Source of the DNA: Cinnamomum chago
Lineage: Eukaryota > Streptophyta > Magnoliopsida > Laurales > Lauraceae
Reading direction: 5' to 3'
NCBI GenBank assembly: GCA_038049695.1
Contig: CP142460.1
Coordinates: 41,710,501 to 41,774,500 of the forward strand
Length of the DNA: 64,000 nucleotides
This document shows positions 21,601 to 32,469 of the stretch, one piece after another (the stretch's first letter is position 1; each line of letters opens with the position of its first letter). The translations under genes and the position numbers were made by a program. The notes beneath the pieces are model-generated. The model did not search any database and had not been told where the DNA came from. It saw only the letters and a program-made list of their open reading frames with translations.

Positions 21601-23955
21601 TGTCACGACCCAAGCCCGAGATCAGAGTCATTAGGGCTAAACCCTAGGTCGCGATGACAATCATACTTACTCCCGTAAACTCCGAATTAACGAAGTTAAG
21701 ACGAAGTCCACAAGGGATCTTGCATACGTACCTGTCTATGTACATGTGTGCGGAAATATACAGACATATATACATTGACAACCATTTAAAAACTAACCAA
21801 GTCCTTTACTTAAAAAGTAAAGTTCAATATACAAGATTTCATTCTTAAGTAAGTCTGAAGTAAGTCAACCACTGCATATTCCAAATACAATTCAGGGGAC
21901 ATCATTTACAATTCCCAAAATGAATATATATAAAGACACTTCTAAAAAGATTCCAAAATATTCCAATGTATTCGCTCTCAGATCATGTCCATTCGATTAA
22001 ACCTCTTGGAGGTATCAGATGGGCCTCTTCCGCTGGCGGTACGGTCTCTGCGGGACCGGCACGGGCAACTGGGCCCGTAATATCATCAGTAATACTGTGA
22101 ACACGACGGTTCAACAATATATATATGTAGATCTATAACATGTTCGACAATTCAGTTATTTAACAATTCTAAACAATCAATGCTATACAGTCTCTTGTGC
22201 AATAGCAAACACAATTAATAATGACAATTACATTGGTAACTACCATAGTATTGGTTTCAATTCGGTTCTTCCTAAAGGAAGCATTTCATATTCGTTCATT
22301 CATTAAGCATTTATTATCAATGGGACTCGTCAGTCCAATGTATGACTTTTCGGTCTATGACCTTTCAGTCCAATAAGGTGGGATCTCCCAGTGTCTGGAT
22401 CAGAGATCACTGGTATCACCACGGAACTCCGGAACGCCCCCAATTCCATCTACTGCAGTAGGATTGTTCGTTACATTGTTACTTTTATAACTATCTATTC
22501 ATTACTTCATTCAGTTCAACTTCATAATGAATTTAGAAAACCACTATGTAGTGCCAAACTCACAACGATTCTAGCCAATCCTATTCCAATTCTAAAACAA
22601 TCATCTAAACCAAACAATTGAGTGAAACGCTCGTTATCAATGCACGTATCACTGTGGATGATATTATTTAATTAAATTTGTGCATTAAAATAACCTTAGC
22701 TAACACTTATGAAGGTTTAGATATCATTAACATTAGCCTCTATGATTAAGCTTTTTAACTCAGAAGATTCAGAGTTCAATCTGAAAGTTCTCAGAACTTC
22801 TCAGTTGTCCCGGTCGACCTAGCCAAGGCTCGGTCGACCCCATACACAGCAAGCCCAGTCAACCTAAGAAAATCAGGTCGACCTCTTCCCTGTGTACCCG
22901 GTCGACCCGGCCAATGCTCGGTCGACCGGCAGTTGTAAGCAATAAAGAGGGAACAATGTTTTGGTCAGGTTCCAGAGAACCTGACCCTGTGTGCTCGGTC
23001 GACCGCGTGTGCAGTTCTGTTTCCGCAGTGAATGGATCTAAATCCATTCCATCTCTTCCTTGAACCTAATATGAACCTAAGATACAACTAATTCATGGAA
23101 ATACAAGTCCATACTATTTCTAATAATCCACCTAATCAAACCATAATTACCATAATCCATTTCATTAGGTTAACAACCTAATTATCATGGTTTCAACTTC
23201 TAAAACATCCATTGAAGTATCAACATCTAAATTCTCATTTTTTCCATACAACTCAAGGGAGATAGACATGTCAAGCATAAACATAGATATATACTTGCCT
23301 TTGTTTGAAGATTAATTCACAAAACCTCTTTGTTTAGCTTGGCTTTGAGATGGAAATCCTCAACTCAAACCTTGTAGCTCTAAGAAGACCTCAAGGAGAA
23401 GATGAAGAAGTGAAGAAGATGGAAGCTCTTCACTTGAATCACTCCAAACTCATCACTTGATATTGATGAAGATGAAATGGAAGAAAGAAGAGAAAGGATG
23501 AAGAATGAGCCTAGGGTTTACAAGGAGATGAATGAAGCTCATTTTAGGTTATATAAGCTCCCATTTTGCGTTTAAGTCCTTTAATCTCTCTAAATTACGA
23601 TTTGAGTCAAATGAAGGGTCATTTGATCCGTTTCTCGTCGAACAATTTTGAGTTTATTATACAAATTATTGTACTCGTCAAGATACGCATGTGGGTATCA
23701 AGAGTTTCCGTATTCGGCAAAATACGTAAAGATTCGTATTTCCGAAAAAGTCCTTCGTTTGTTTGTTTGAGTCTAAATTCTACTCAATTCACTCAATAAC
23801 CTTGATTATCATTTCATTAAGCCTAACTTATTCATTTTAGGCTAATTCAATTCCATTTGGCCATAAATCACCATTAGTTCACTTAAACATGATTAGTTAG
23901 CCTTAATCTCAATTAATCAGAGTTAATCTTGATTAACTCGGGACGGAGCCTAACA
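21601..23955 (-). repeat. 5' LTR (2,355 bp) of the Tekay/Del-like element
   Basis: On the minus strand it starts TGTTAGGCTCCG (right edge) and ends GGGTCGTGACA (left edge), followed shortly by the primer-binding site. Six exact GGTCGACC palindromes cluster at 22811-23005. Confidence 0.75.
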
Positions 23956-24588
23956 TTCTCCTAAACTTTTAGAATCATTCGGTCCTCCTAAGATTTTTTT
24001 GCTTTAAAAGGGGTCATCCAATAAATGTCGGGGAGTATCGATTGACCACCAGATAAGTTGGCTGACACCCTTGATAAATTGGTTGATATGCATTATATCC
24101 AGGCATATCGTTTATAAGACAATATTCTTCGATACAAATGTGAATGCGAATAAAATAAAATAAAAATGGTGTGGTCTGCCTTGCATGATGTGATCAAGTT
24201 GATTGTCGTTGCTTTAGTTTGTCCAGTCTCCAAAATTAGCTTGCATCTGAAGGTTTTCCTCAGAATTCAATTGATATCGGAGCATTTCAGCATGGATCAA
24301 GTAACAACCTAGATTGTAACCTAGATTGTGTCAAGAAGTATATTGACATGTCCAGCTATGGCTAGCATAAGGAGCTTTTTTTATATATCATTTTAAAGTT
24401 AAATAGGTGATATTTAACCTTGGTGCATAATCCATGCCACAACGTACGCTCTTGGCAACCTTAATGGCTACTTTTGTTTGTAGTAGGTACTTCTACTAGT
24501 TTTTCTTATTTTATTCAGTTAGACACTGTAACATTTAATTCCATCATGGCTTGTTCATGATATTTCATTTTTTCATGTTGAACTGCAG
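23956..24588. other. Intron sequence, nothing recognised
   Basis: AT-rich intron running to the acceptor at 24587-24588. No repeat was recognised. Confidence 0.5.
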
Positions 24589-24926
24589 GATGCAATATGC
24601 TAGGTGGAAAGAAGAGTGCCGGGAGATGGACCCCGTTGTAGGCAGTGGCAGGATTATCACGGCCCCCATAATCACTGAGAATGGTGAGCCTATTAAAGAT
24701 CCTTTAGTCATTTATGAAGCAAAACCAGTTATGGGTTTGTCTTCTACCCTGCAAGCCAATGAAAGCTCTAGCTCTGAGCATTCCATTGGAAATGAATCTC
24801 AACAGAATGTATCGGATCTTTTAAGTTCGAACACTGGTACTGGTTTGAGGAAGGTGGAGGGTTTTGCAAGTCATGCTCCGTTGGATAAAAAAGTAATCGA
24901 GTGGAAGCTTACCCTACATCAAATAG
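24589..24926 (+). CDS. TBC-domain Rab GAP, linker exon
   Basis: The exon lies between a TTGAACTGCAG acceptor and a GGTGAGT donor and is 338 nt, open throughout. It begins MQYARWKEECREMDP and continues with a conserved stretch (GSGRIITAPIITENGEPIKD), a Ser-rich, low-conservation middle (LQANESSSSEHSIGNESQQN), then KKVIEWKLTLHQIG. Plant TBC proteins of this type carry such a variable insertion between the first TBC helix and the catalytic motif. The final Ile-Gly is the beginning of the IxxDxxR arginine-finger motif completed by the next exon. It is preceded by a 5.9-kb intron that houses a Tekay/Del-like retrotransposon fragment. Confidence 0.88.
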
Positions 24927-25558
24927 GTGAGTCTTCAGTTTGAAGGAGATAATTGTTTGCTTAGAATGCATTTTTTCCTTATTTCACTCAAGATGTAAAG
25001 TTCAACTCTTTTCTTCACTGCGTGTTTTGAAGTGTTGGGTATCATAGTTTGCAAGAGACTTTAGTCTAATCTTTGAGTCCTATTTTTTTTTTTCCGAATG
25101 TGATAGATGCTTCTATAGACATCTATAGACACCTTGTTGCGACGCTATCCTGAAATTAAGACCCATTTTATAATGTTCTGAGAAACCCAATTAATGACCA
25201 TGCAGATTTAAATAATTCATGCTTAATTTCTCCTGGTTGGTGGCAAAATAATGTAAAAGAAGATGAAATTCAGTTCAGCTTTTTACAGAATTAGTAAAGT
25301 TAACGTGGAAGTTTCCTTTTGAATGTTTCTCATCTTGAGTGACTTTGAGATATAGCTGTTGGTTGGAAACAGAACAGTGTAAACTTTTGTTTTCTGCCTT
25401 CTCTCCCCCTGAATGGAAGAGAAATTGTAGTCTTGTATCCTTTCAGTTGGTAATTAATTGGCAGTTTGCACCACCTGGTTCTTTTTTTTTTTTTTTTCTG
25501 ATACCTACATTTCCCATGATATGAACTGTGATCTATTAATGATTTGGTGTTTTGCCAG
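24927..25558. other. Intron sequence, nothing recognised
   Basis: A 632-bp intron with GT-AG borders and a pyrimidine-rich run (T16 near 25483). No inserted element was recognised. Confidence 0.6.
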
Positions 25559-25681
25559 GCCTCGATGTCATTCGCACTGATAGGACGCTGGTGTTCTATG
25601 AGAAGCAAGAAAATTTGGCAAAGCTTTGGGATATTCTTGCAGTTTATGCCTGGATTGATAAAGATGTTGGTTACTGTCAAG
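25559..25681 (+). CDS. TBC-domain Rab GAP, catalytic exon (Arg and Gln fingers)
   Basis: This 123-nt exon follows TTTTGCCAG and ends before GTGGGTG. It encodes LDVIRTDRTLVFYEKQENLA and continues to AWIDKDVGYCQ. Joined in phase to the previous exon it completes IGLDVIR, matching IxxDxxR, the arginine finger (Arg codon 25573-25575). VGYCQ carries the YxQ glutamine finger (Gln codon 25678-25680). Both residues are known to be needed for TBC GAP catalysis, so at this point the gene looks competent. Confidence 0.9.
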
Positions 25682-25873
25682 GTGGGTGTTGGATATGCAT
25701 TGGGAAATGATTATATAAATTTCGTTCTCCCATGATTCTAGAATGGATTAATACCTTTGTTATCCTTGCTTTTTCTTTTTCTTTTTGTTTTTTTTACGAC
25801 TCTCATAGTAACAAAGATTCTCTCCCTCTATTTCCTTAATTTCCTCCTGTATTATGCAGTTTTATCATCTAGA

Positions 25874-27360
25874 GGATGCATGGTTTAAAAACTCGTCCAA
25901 TTCAAAGTATAGGACTTGGTCCTTACCGAGTTGGTTCTACTAGGACTCGGACCTGACCTGAAGGGACTCGCGAGTCCTATGCGACGCGGGAGTGTCACAT
26001 GGGACTCGGCTGAGTTCCCATGTGACTCGAGCGAGTCGGTGGAGTCTACAATGAGGGACTTGGCCGTGCATCTAATCTCTGCTATTGAAAAGTAGGACAC
26101 CTGGTAACTTAGAAGTAAGTTTGGGGACACAAAAGATTGTAGAGAAAGAAAATTTAAGGTACCTTGGATCTATGGTGCAACAGGATGGAGAGATTGATAC
26201 TGATGTAAGTCACAGGATTCAGGCCGGGTGGACCAAATGAAGGAGTGCTTCGGGGGTCTTGTGTGATCGGAAAGTCCCCCTCAAGGTTAAAGGAAAGTAT
26301 TATAAGGTGGCGGTTCGTCCAGCGTTGTTATATGGATCAGAGTGTTGGGCAGTAAAGCATAATCATGTTAAGAAGATGGAAGTTGTGGAGATGTGAATAC
26401 TAAGATGGATGTGCGGGATCACGAGGAGAGATAGGATTAAGAATGAGGAGATTAGGGGCAAAGTAGGAATAGCACCGATTAAAGATAAAATGAGAGAAAA
26501 TCGATTGAGATGGTTCGGCCATGTTAGAAGGCGCCCAACGGAGGCACCTGTTAAAAGGTGTGAAAGCATAGAGATTGCCCGGAGTAGGAGAGGGAGAGGG
26601 AGACCCAAGAGAAGTTGGAAAGAAACTATTAAACATGACCTTGCCTACATGGATCTAACGGAGGACATGGCCCTAAACAGATTTGATTGGCGTCGTCAAA
26701 TCCAGATAGCCGACCCCACCTCGTGGGAAAAAGGCTTGGTTTGGTTTGGTTTCTTGTGTTGCATCCATTACACCATAAGAAGTTTATGCTCGCTTCTCCG
26801 ACTTTAGATCCTATATTAAGGCATTGACATAGATTTTCTTTCCCTAGATAGAAATTGGTCCTCTATAAGAGGCAGTCTAAAGACAGATATTTTCATTTGT
26901 GTAATCCATCGACTCTATATAGAAACTGGTCCTTTTTTTGGTAAGAAATTGGTCCTTAATCAGAAGTGTCTCCTCTATGACAATGATTTACTCAACATAT
27001 GTAGGATTTTATTTCTTCTTCAATACAAGAGGCCTCATTTCTCCATTTTGAAAAGACAACACACTTGCATATGTCACTTAGCCAAATTTTCTTCTTGGTA
27101 GGGTAGAAATTTCTTGAAAAATGATTAGATCAAATTACATTACAATCAAATCGAAAAAAATTCATCAAAACAAAAAAATGTAACAAATTTACCATCTGAT
27201 GCGGTTCTGATACTTTATTTTTCTTATTATTTTAAAATTTTTTTTTCACCTATTAAATTGGACTCAACCTGTCTCAGTCGGGTCCCTGGCGACTCACTGA
27301 AGTCGACTCGGACTCGGCCTTGATCGAGTTGGGTCTCAAGTCCAAGTTTTAAATCCTTGA
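25874..27360. mobile_element. Candidate inverted-repeat element with ACTCG-rich ends, containing an RTE LINE
   Basis: The left end (CATGGTTTAAAAACTCG) and the reverse complement of the right end (CAAGGATTTAAAACTTG) are similar. Both flanks are dense in GACTCG/CGAGTC words (25900-26050 and 27260-27350). This suggests a non-autonomous DNA transposon about 1.5 kb long, enlarged by a LINE. No target duplication matched, so the boundaries and class are unsure. It lies in the 2.2-kb intron between the last two visible TBC exons. Confidence 0.35.
26090..26757 (+). mobile_element. 5'-truncated RTE-clade LINE, C-terminal end of the pol ORF
   Basis: The + strand encodes the C-terminal tail typical of plant RTE elements: VRPALLYGSECWAVKHNHV near 26310, then RWMCGITRRDRIKNEEIRGK, RENRLRWFGHVRRRPTEAPV and DLAYMDLTEDMALNRFDW near 26640, and ADPTSW. 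One stop interrupts the frame near 26395. It ends with the TTGGTTTGGTTT 3' repeat expected of RTE. The endonuclease and the polymerase core are missing. The 113-bp scrap at 58771-58883 is the same 3' end. Confidence 0.85.
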
Positions 27361-27914
27361 GTTTACAACTCGGCCCAAATTACCCAATCATGTTTGCCAG
27401 TGGGTTATCTTTAATTAAGCTAGAATGTTAGTTTGCTGGGCTCCACTATGAAACATGTTGCTGAAACAAAAGCCGCCATATTGGATGTTTTTAGTCAATC
27501 ATGTGTCCCACTAATATTGACTGTTTCAAAGAAATGGGAATGCCATGGGAAAGAGTCCTCTATTCGCGTCATTGAGGTTTTGTGAATTCTATGGAGATTT
27601 TTGCCCATTCACCTTCCATGATGTGTCTGTTGGGTGAAGGATCTTGATCACTGAAAGATGGGCTTCTCACAAATATTTCTGGCTAGAGTGTGAACCCAAT
27701 AGTTCTCACCAAGCACGATATAGTGCCTTCTACAAACTTTGATGGACAATCCTATTTTCTGTAAATTTGAATAACTTATTTTCTAGCCTTTATTATAGAT
27801 TTGTGTGCTCATGTCCCATCCTCCTGTATAATGCTCATTTGTTATGATCATGTCCTTATTTAACAATTGTAGAGGTTCTCTAGCATATATAATAAGTTCT
27901 TGATGCTCGAGCAG
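27361..27914. other. Intron sequence, nothing recognised
   Basis: The remainder of the intron up to the acceptor at 27913-27914. No gene or repeat was recognised. Confidence 0.5.
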
Positions 27915-28003
27915 GAATGAGTGATCTTTGTTCCCCAATGGTAGTTCTTTTTGAAGATGAAGCAGATGCGTTTTGGTGCTTTGAGCGTTTGATGCGCAGA
28001 TTG
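27915..28003 (+). CDS. TBC-domain Rab GAP, exon following the catalytic exon
   Basis: This 89-nt exon lies between a CTCGAGCAG acceptor and a GTACATAT donor. It completes the Gly codon and reads MSDLCSPMVVLFEDEADAFW, then CFERLMRRL, the conserved helix after the YCQGMSDL motif. The expected next segment (starting R-G-N-F in the family) is not found between 28004 and 64000, so the intron that starts here exceeds 36 kb, or the gene is cut. An LTR insertion lies 227 bp downstream of this donor. Confidence 0.85.
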
Positions 28004-28229
28004 GTACATATCTCTTTTTCTCAATTATTTTTCTTCTTCCAAGTTTGAGTAATGATTATTTTTTTGAGTTGCTTCATTGTCAGAAGAACCAGAGGTTCAA
28101 GATCCTTTTTAGGAATGATTTTGTGACAGGAGAACTGTGTCCTCACATATTGAAGTTTCATATACCTTATGGTGCTTATGGTTTGGTGGTGGTGTGTTTT
28201 TGATGTGTGCTCTCTTTGTAGAAAGATAT

Positions 28230-28515
28230 TGTTAGGGTTTATGAATGAAGAAGAAGAAGAATTATGGAGAGAATGTTGTCCATACATTGAGGATCAACTC
28301 TTGTATTTATAATCTTTATGTGCCTTAATCAAGGCTCTAATACAAATTAGAATATTGAAAGATTAGAAAGAATATCTCCTAACTATACAAGAAAATAAAG
28401 ATGAGAGAAATCAGCTCTATCTAATCTAGCCTAAATCCCACGTGTGGAGCCTGTACAAGGGCCTCATTGGGCTGGGCCTTGGGCCTGTTATCTTTTAGCC
28501 CTGTTATCTTCTACA
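28230..28515 (-). repeat. Solo copia LTR of the TGTAGAAGATAAC family
   Basis: This 286-bp unit, read on the minus strand, starts TGTAGAAGATAACAGGG and ends AACCCTAACA. It is flanked by GATAT on both sides (28225-28229 and 28516-28520). The first 13 bases equal the start of the nested copia LTR at 5451, so the families are related. No internal region is present. Confidence 0.85.
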
Positions 28516-28520
28516 GATAT

Positions 28521-28815
28521 GTGGAATAGAAATGCCCCGAAAATGCACCTAGATCTAGTTAACCAGTGGATAGAGCATGAAAGAAAATATAGGAAGAGAT
28601 AACATATAGAATCTCGTAGTACCAGCTCAGGTCTTTTACATTGGTCTCCAGGTTTAAAATTAGTTGATCCTGCCCTTTTAGGATATTCTTAATCCTGGGT
28701 CACTGCTTAAAACTTTTGTTTGCAAATATATGAGGAGCCCTTCAGCCTTTTAGTTAATCCTTATGAAGTGGATGACCAGGTCCCTTGGGCCTTCTTTTCT
28801 ACACCTTAGAACCAA
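28521..28815. other. Unassigned stretch
   Basis: No gene or repeat was recognised; possibly intron of the TBC gene. Confidence 0.4.
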
Positions 28816-28819
28816 ATAG

Positions 28820-29262
28820 GTCTGTGCTTGGGCCCGATGGACCTTTTGGGCCTTTCTCTGACTCATGGGCTTTGGGCCACTTGATGTAGCCCACCCTGCA
28901 TTTATTCACAAGGAGCCAGGGGTGAAGATTGAATGATAATCGGATGGTTAGATTAAGATGCATTCCCATTGTTGTAATGACTAATGAGGCTGCAACTGGA
29001 CATTGAATTGATACTTCAATTTGATCCAGATAGGTCTGGCCCTCTGGACTTGGACCTAATGGACCTTTTGGGACCTTTTGGGCCTTTCCTTGATCCATAG
29101 ACTTGGCATTAATTGATGCAGCCCACTCTGCATCACTTTTCCACAGGGATCCACGGGAGAAGATTGAATGATGATCAGATGGTCAGATTAAGATACGTTT
29201 GTATGGTTGTAATGAGGCTGCAAACATTGAATTGATGCTTTAATTTGATCCAACTGACTCAT
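28820..29262. repeat. Diverged direct repeat, two copies of ~220 bp
   Basis: Copy 1 is about 28820-29033 and copy 2 about 29046-29262. Shared phrases include ATGGACCTTTTGGGCCTTTC, AGAAGATTGAATGAT, GTTGTAATGA and TTTGATCCA. Identity is roughly 80% by eye. It is not coding. Confidence 0.7.
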
Positions 29263-30085
29263 GGAGTATATTGTTGTCTCGTATCATTGATCTCTTTTAA
29301 TTAATATAATTTTACCTGTTATTGATAAAAAGGAGGTTATTGTTGCCTAGATGTTTGAATCGAAATGTCCACATTTAAACCGTCTTTAGATGATCAGAAT
29401 TTATTAGATCTTTGACCTACACATAAATGGATTTATTTTTTATATGAACAAACTCTAGGCAAAGTTTCTTCCAATCCAGGGTAAGTATGATGTTGGAAGC
29501 CCGTGCAATTTGTTCCATGCATTAATTTTTATTTCCCACTTTTTGGCAACATATAAAATTAAAATGTTATCTTGTTGACGCAAGTGGACATTGCATAGCC
29601 TATTGAGTACTTACCCATCGGACTAGTACTAGAAATGCAGACTTGACTAGAAGGTAGGATGTTATTTAAGTGTTGTTTGCATAAATAGAAATAATTGTAG
29701 GTAGCTTTAGGAGTCTTGGTTGGGGGAGGAATGTGGTGCAGCTGCAGTGTGTCATGAATTCTAGTCTTATTAGGATGCCACCTTGTAGTTTAACAAGGAG
29801 TATAATAACATGTTCTGACAGCCTCTACACATATAGCTGACTAGAGGGGTAAAACTGAACAAGAATTGGAATTGCAATTGAATTTGGTACCCTCAATGTG
29901 ATTAGTGATGCCTTTCTTATAGTCTTCTCTCGACTAAATGCAGCAAGTGTCTAAAAATCGTATCCCCTTTTTTTGGGGTGATTTCCCTTTTTGGGATCTT
30001 ATCCTAATCACTCTAGGTATTTTATAATCGTGAAATCAAAACAGATATTTTACGAGTATGGTGGTCTCCAGTACCATGCTAATCT
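29263..30085. other. Unassigned stretch
   Basis: AT-rich, with no supported gene. It leads into the polypurine-like motif (CCCCTCAATTTGATG at 30089) that marks the end of the old copia. Confidence 0.4.
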
Positions 30086-30088
30086 CAC

Positions 30089-31880
30089 CCCTCAATTTGA
30101 TGCTGGTGATTCAATCAACATCAATTTTGCCTACAAAGAATTGATGCTTAACATGTGGAACAGCTTTGGTGAAGATGTTCGCAACTTGGAGATCAGTAGT
30201 ACTATGGGGTAGCGTGATTATCTTGTCATCAAAGGCCTCTTGAATGTAGTGGCAATCAATTTTGATATATTTAGTTATCTCATGAAAGATTGGAATGTAT
30301 GCAATTTGAATGGCATTTTCATGAAGAAGAGTAGCAGATTGTTGTGGATATCCAAGTTCTTTGAGTAACCCTCGTAACCAAACAATCCCAGAGAACATGG
30401 AGGACATAGATCGATATATAGCCTCTGTGGCGGACTTGTAAACTCGATTTTGCTTTTACACTCCAAGAACGCAAGGCATTACCCAGATAGATACACAAGC
30501 TTGTCATGGGATGAGTGTCGGGCATCCTTCCCAATTAGCATCACAACATGTTAGAGTTTAATTGGAATTAGCAGGAAAGAAGATTCGACATCCTTATGTG
30601 CCAAAGAGATATCAAATGATCCTTTTGATAGAAAGAATGAAGATGTGGGGGTTGAGTTATGAACTGGCTCATGATGTCGACTGCATGAGATATGTCTGGC
30701 TGAATAACTTTCAAGTAAACAAGATTGCTGACAAGCTTTCGATATGCTGTGGGATCTTAAAGCATGTTGGCTTCAGCTTTCCTGTATTTTTTCCTCGAGT
30801 TCTGGCAGAGTATCAATGAGGATGGTATTCTCTAATCGAGCCTGGGCAGTGAGCAATGAGGTCTTTTGTGTACTTGTTGATTGCGAAAAATTTCTCCTTT
30901 GAATTTGTGAACCTCAAGCCCTGGGAAATAGGTGAGGAGACCTAAATCCTTTATATGAAGGGAAGCATGTAGGATTGCTTACAATTTTGAAAGACTTTTG
31001 GGATCAGTCCCTGTGATGATAATGTCATTTACTTGGACTAGTAAGATAGTGATGCCATGAGAAGTGTGGCATAGGAAAAGTAGGTGGTGGGTGATTTGGA
31101 GAGTCTCTGAATTTTTCAAAACATGCTCTTGGAGCTTGCTTTAGTATATAGGGAGATTGATTTAACCTACATACATTGTTTGTAGATGAACCAGTGAGTC
31201 CTAGTGGTACACGCATGTAGACTTCTTAAGATCCCTGTGCAGAAAAGCAATCTTAACTTCCATCTGAAACATTGGCCATGATTGGGAAGTTACAATACCT
31301 ACAATTATGCAAACTGTAGTCATTTTAGCAACGAGAGCAATGGTCTCATCATGGTCAATCCCATAATCATGTCTATTAAGGCCACTACTTGAGCTCTATA
31401 ACAATCCAATGATCCATCTGGTTTGAGCTTGTTGGAGTAGATCCGTTTATACCGAGGAGGACATGGTATAATGTATTAAGTGTGATTATGCTGGAGCACA
31501 TTGGGTTTCTCCTTCATTGTCTATTTCTAACAATCATGCATTACAACCTACGAATAGGTGTTAGGTCTAGAAATAGAGGATAAGGTAGCAAGTAAAAAAG
31601 AGAGAAAAATCGAAATGAGCAAGAGGATGAGAGGGATGAGCAGAACTTCAAACCAGGGGATGAGGATCAGTAGCCAAAGTTGCCTATTTGCTGTTGTATC
31701 TTGATTGTTTAGCTCCCCATTGCCCAACCCTGGTTTAAATCTTGTTATAATGAGGGAGTTAGAGAAGTCTGGAAGAATGGAGATGGCATGTAATGAAGAT
31801 GATGATGATGATGTTGAAAGACGTATTTATTCTCAAAGAATATCACGTTGTGAGATGTGAATGCGACAAACTACCAGTGC
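30089..31880 (-). pseudogene. Old copia: RNase H and reverse transcriptase remnants (left piece)
   Basis: On the minus strand, 30407-30111 encodes the RNase H end (VWLRGLLKELGYPQ, HEITKYIKIDCHYI, DLQVANIFTKAVPHVKHQF). Traces of the reverse transcriptase lie at 31025-31450 (LKQAPRACFEKFRDS) and of the region between integrase and reverse transcriptase near 31850 (SHNVIFFE). A polypurine-like motif lies at 30089-30103. It is heavily decayed. The matching integrase and gag pieces lie at 59.1-62.3 kb in the same orientation and in the order expected if later elements split one copy. Confidence 0.75.
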
Positions 31881-32047
31881 ACCCCAAGTGCAAGGTTGTC
31901 TTCAAGTAGCAATTCTCGGTGAGACCGAGGTCGATGAACTTTAACATCTTCAAGACTTTCGCATTACCAATCTTCGATTTTGAATTGAATGAAGAGGGGG
32001 GTGATGGTGATGGGCGTCCAAGGGGGATTGGGACGTCCCACCCTTGG
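31881..32047. other. Short unassigned stretch next to the gypsy insertion
   Basis: It contains GCACCCCAAGTGCAAGG and GAGACCGAGGTCGATG, wording often seen in plant LTR sequences, but it is too short to assign. Confidence 0.25.
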
Positions 32048-32052
32048 GAGGT

Positions 32053-32446
32053 TGATGCAGCCCGACAAAAGACTAAGACCCGCAGGTCTTAATGGACCAT
32101 CTGATGGGGTCCACATGATCTTTGATTCAATCAGAGATCCCTATCTTTATTTTAATTAGTAATGTTAATTAGTTTCTTAATATGATTGCTTTCTAAATTC
32201 TATTTAGAGTAGGCTGAAGTAATTTCCTATTATTAGAATTCTAGTTCGTTTAGAAATACTTTCTTCTATATATATAGAAGAACCCTCTTATTATTTCTCA
32301 TGCTTATTCAATTAATAAAGATTATCGAGAGTTTTCTCCATGAGTTCATGGCTGTGAGTGTTGTTTCGTGTGGAATCCCTTTCTTGGATTCGATCAACCT
32401 CATCTGAGAGGTTGGTCCATTCGATCGAAGGTCCGGAGTTGCGCCA
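32053..32446 (+). repeat. 5' LTR of the gypsy element
   Basis: It is 394 bp, starts TGATGCAGCC and ends GTTGCGCCA, with a TATATATAG box near 32268. GAGGT precedes it. Confidence 0.93.
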
Positions 32447-32449
32447 AAT

Positions 32450-32461
32450 TGGTATCAGAGC
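32450..32461 (+). other. Primer-binding site (initiator Met tRNA)
   Basis: TGGTATCAGAGC lies three bases after the LTR. Confidence 0.9.
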
Positions 32462-32469
32462 CCAGATCC

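Larger units (their letters stand above)
20173..23955 (-). mobile_element. Ty3/gypsy element, Tekay/Del-like, 5' part only
   Basis: On the minus strand this is a long LTR (21601-23955), a primer-binding site (TGGTATCAGAGC as reverse complement at 21577-21588), and gag reading leftward to 20173. No pol and no second LTR follow, so the copy is a fragment lying inside the 5.9-kb intron of the TBC gene, in antisense orientation. It is broken. Confidence 0.8.
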
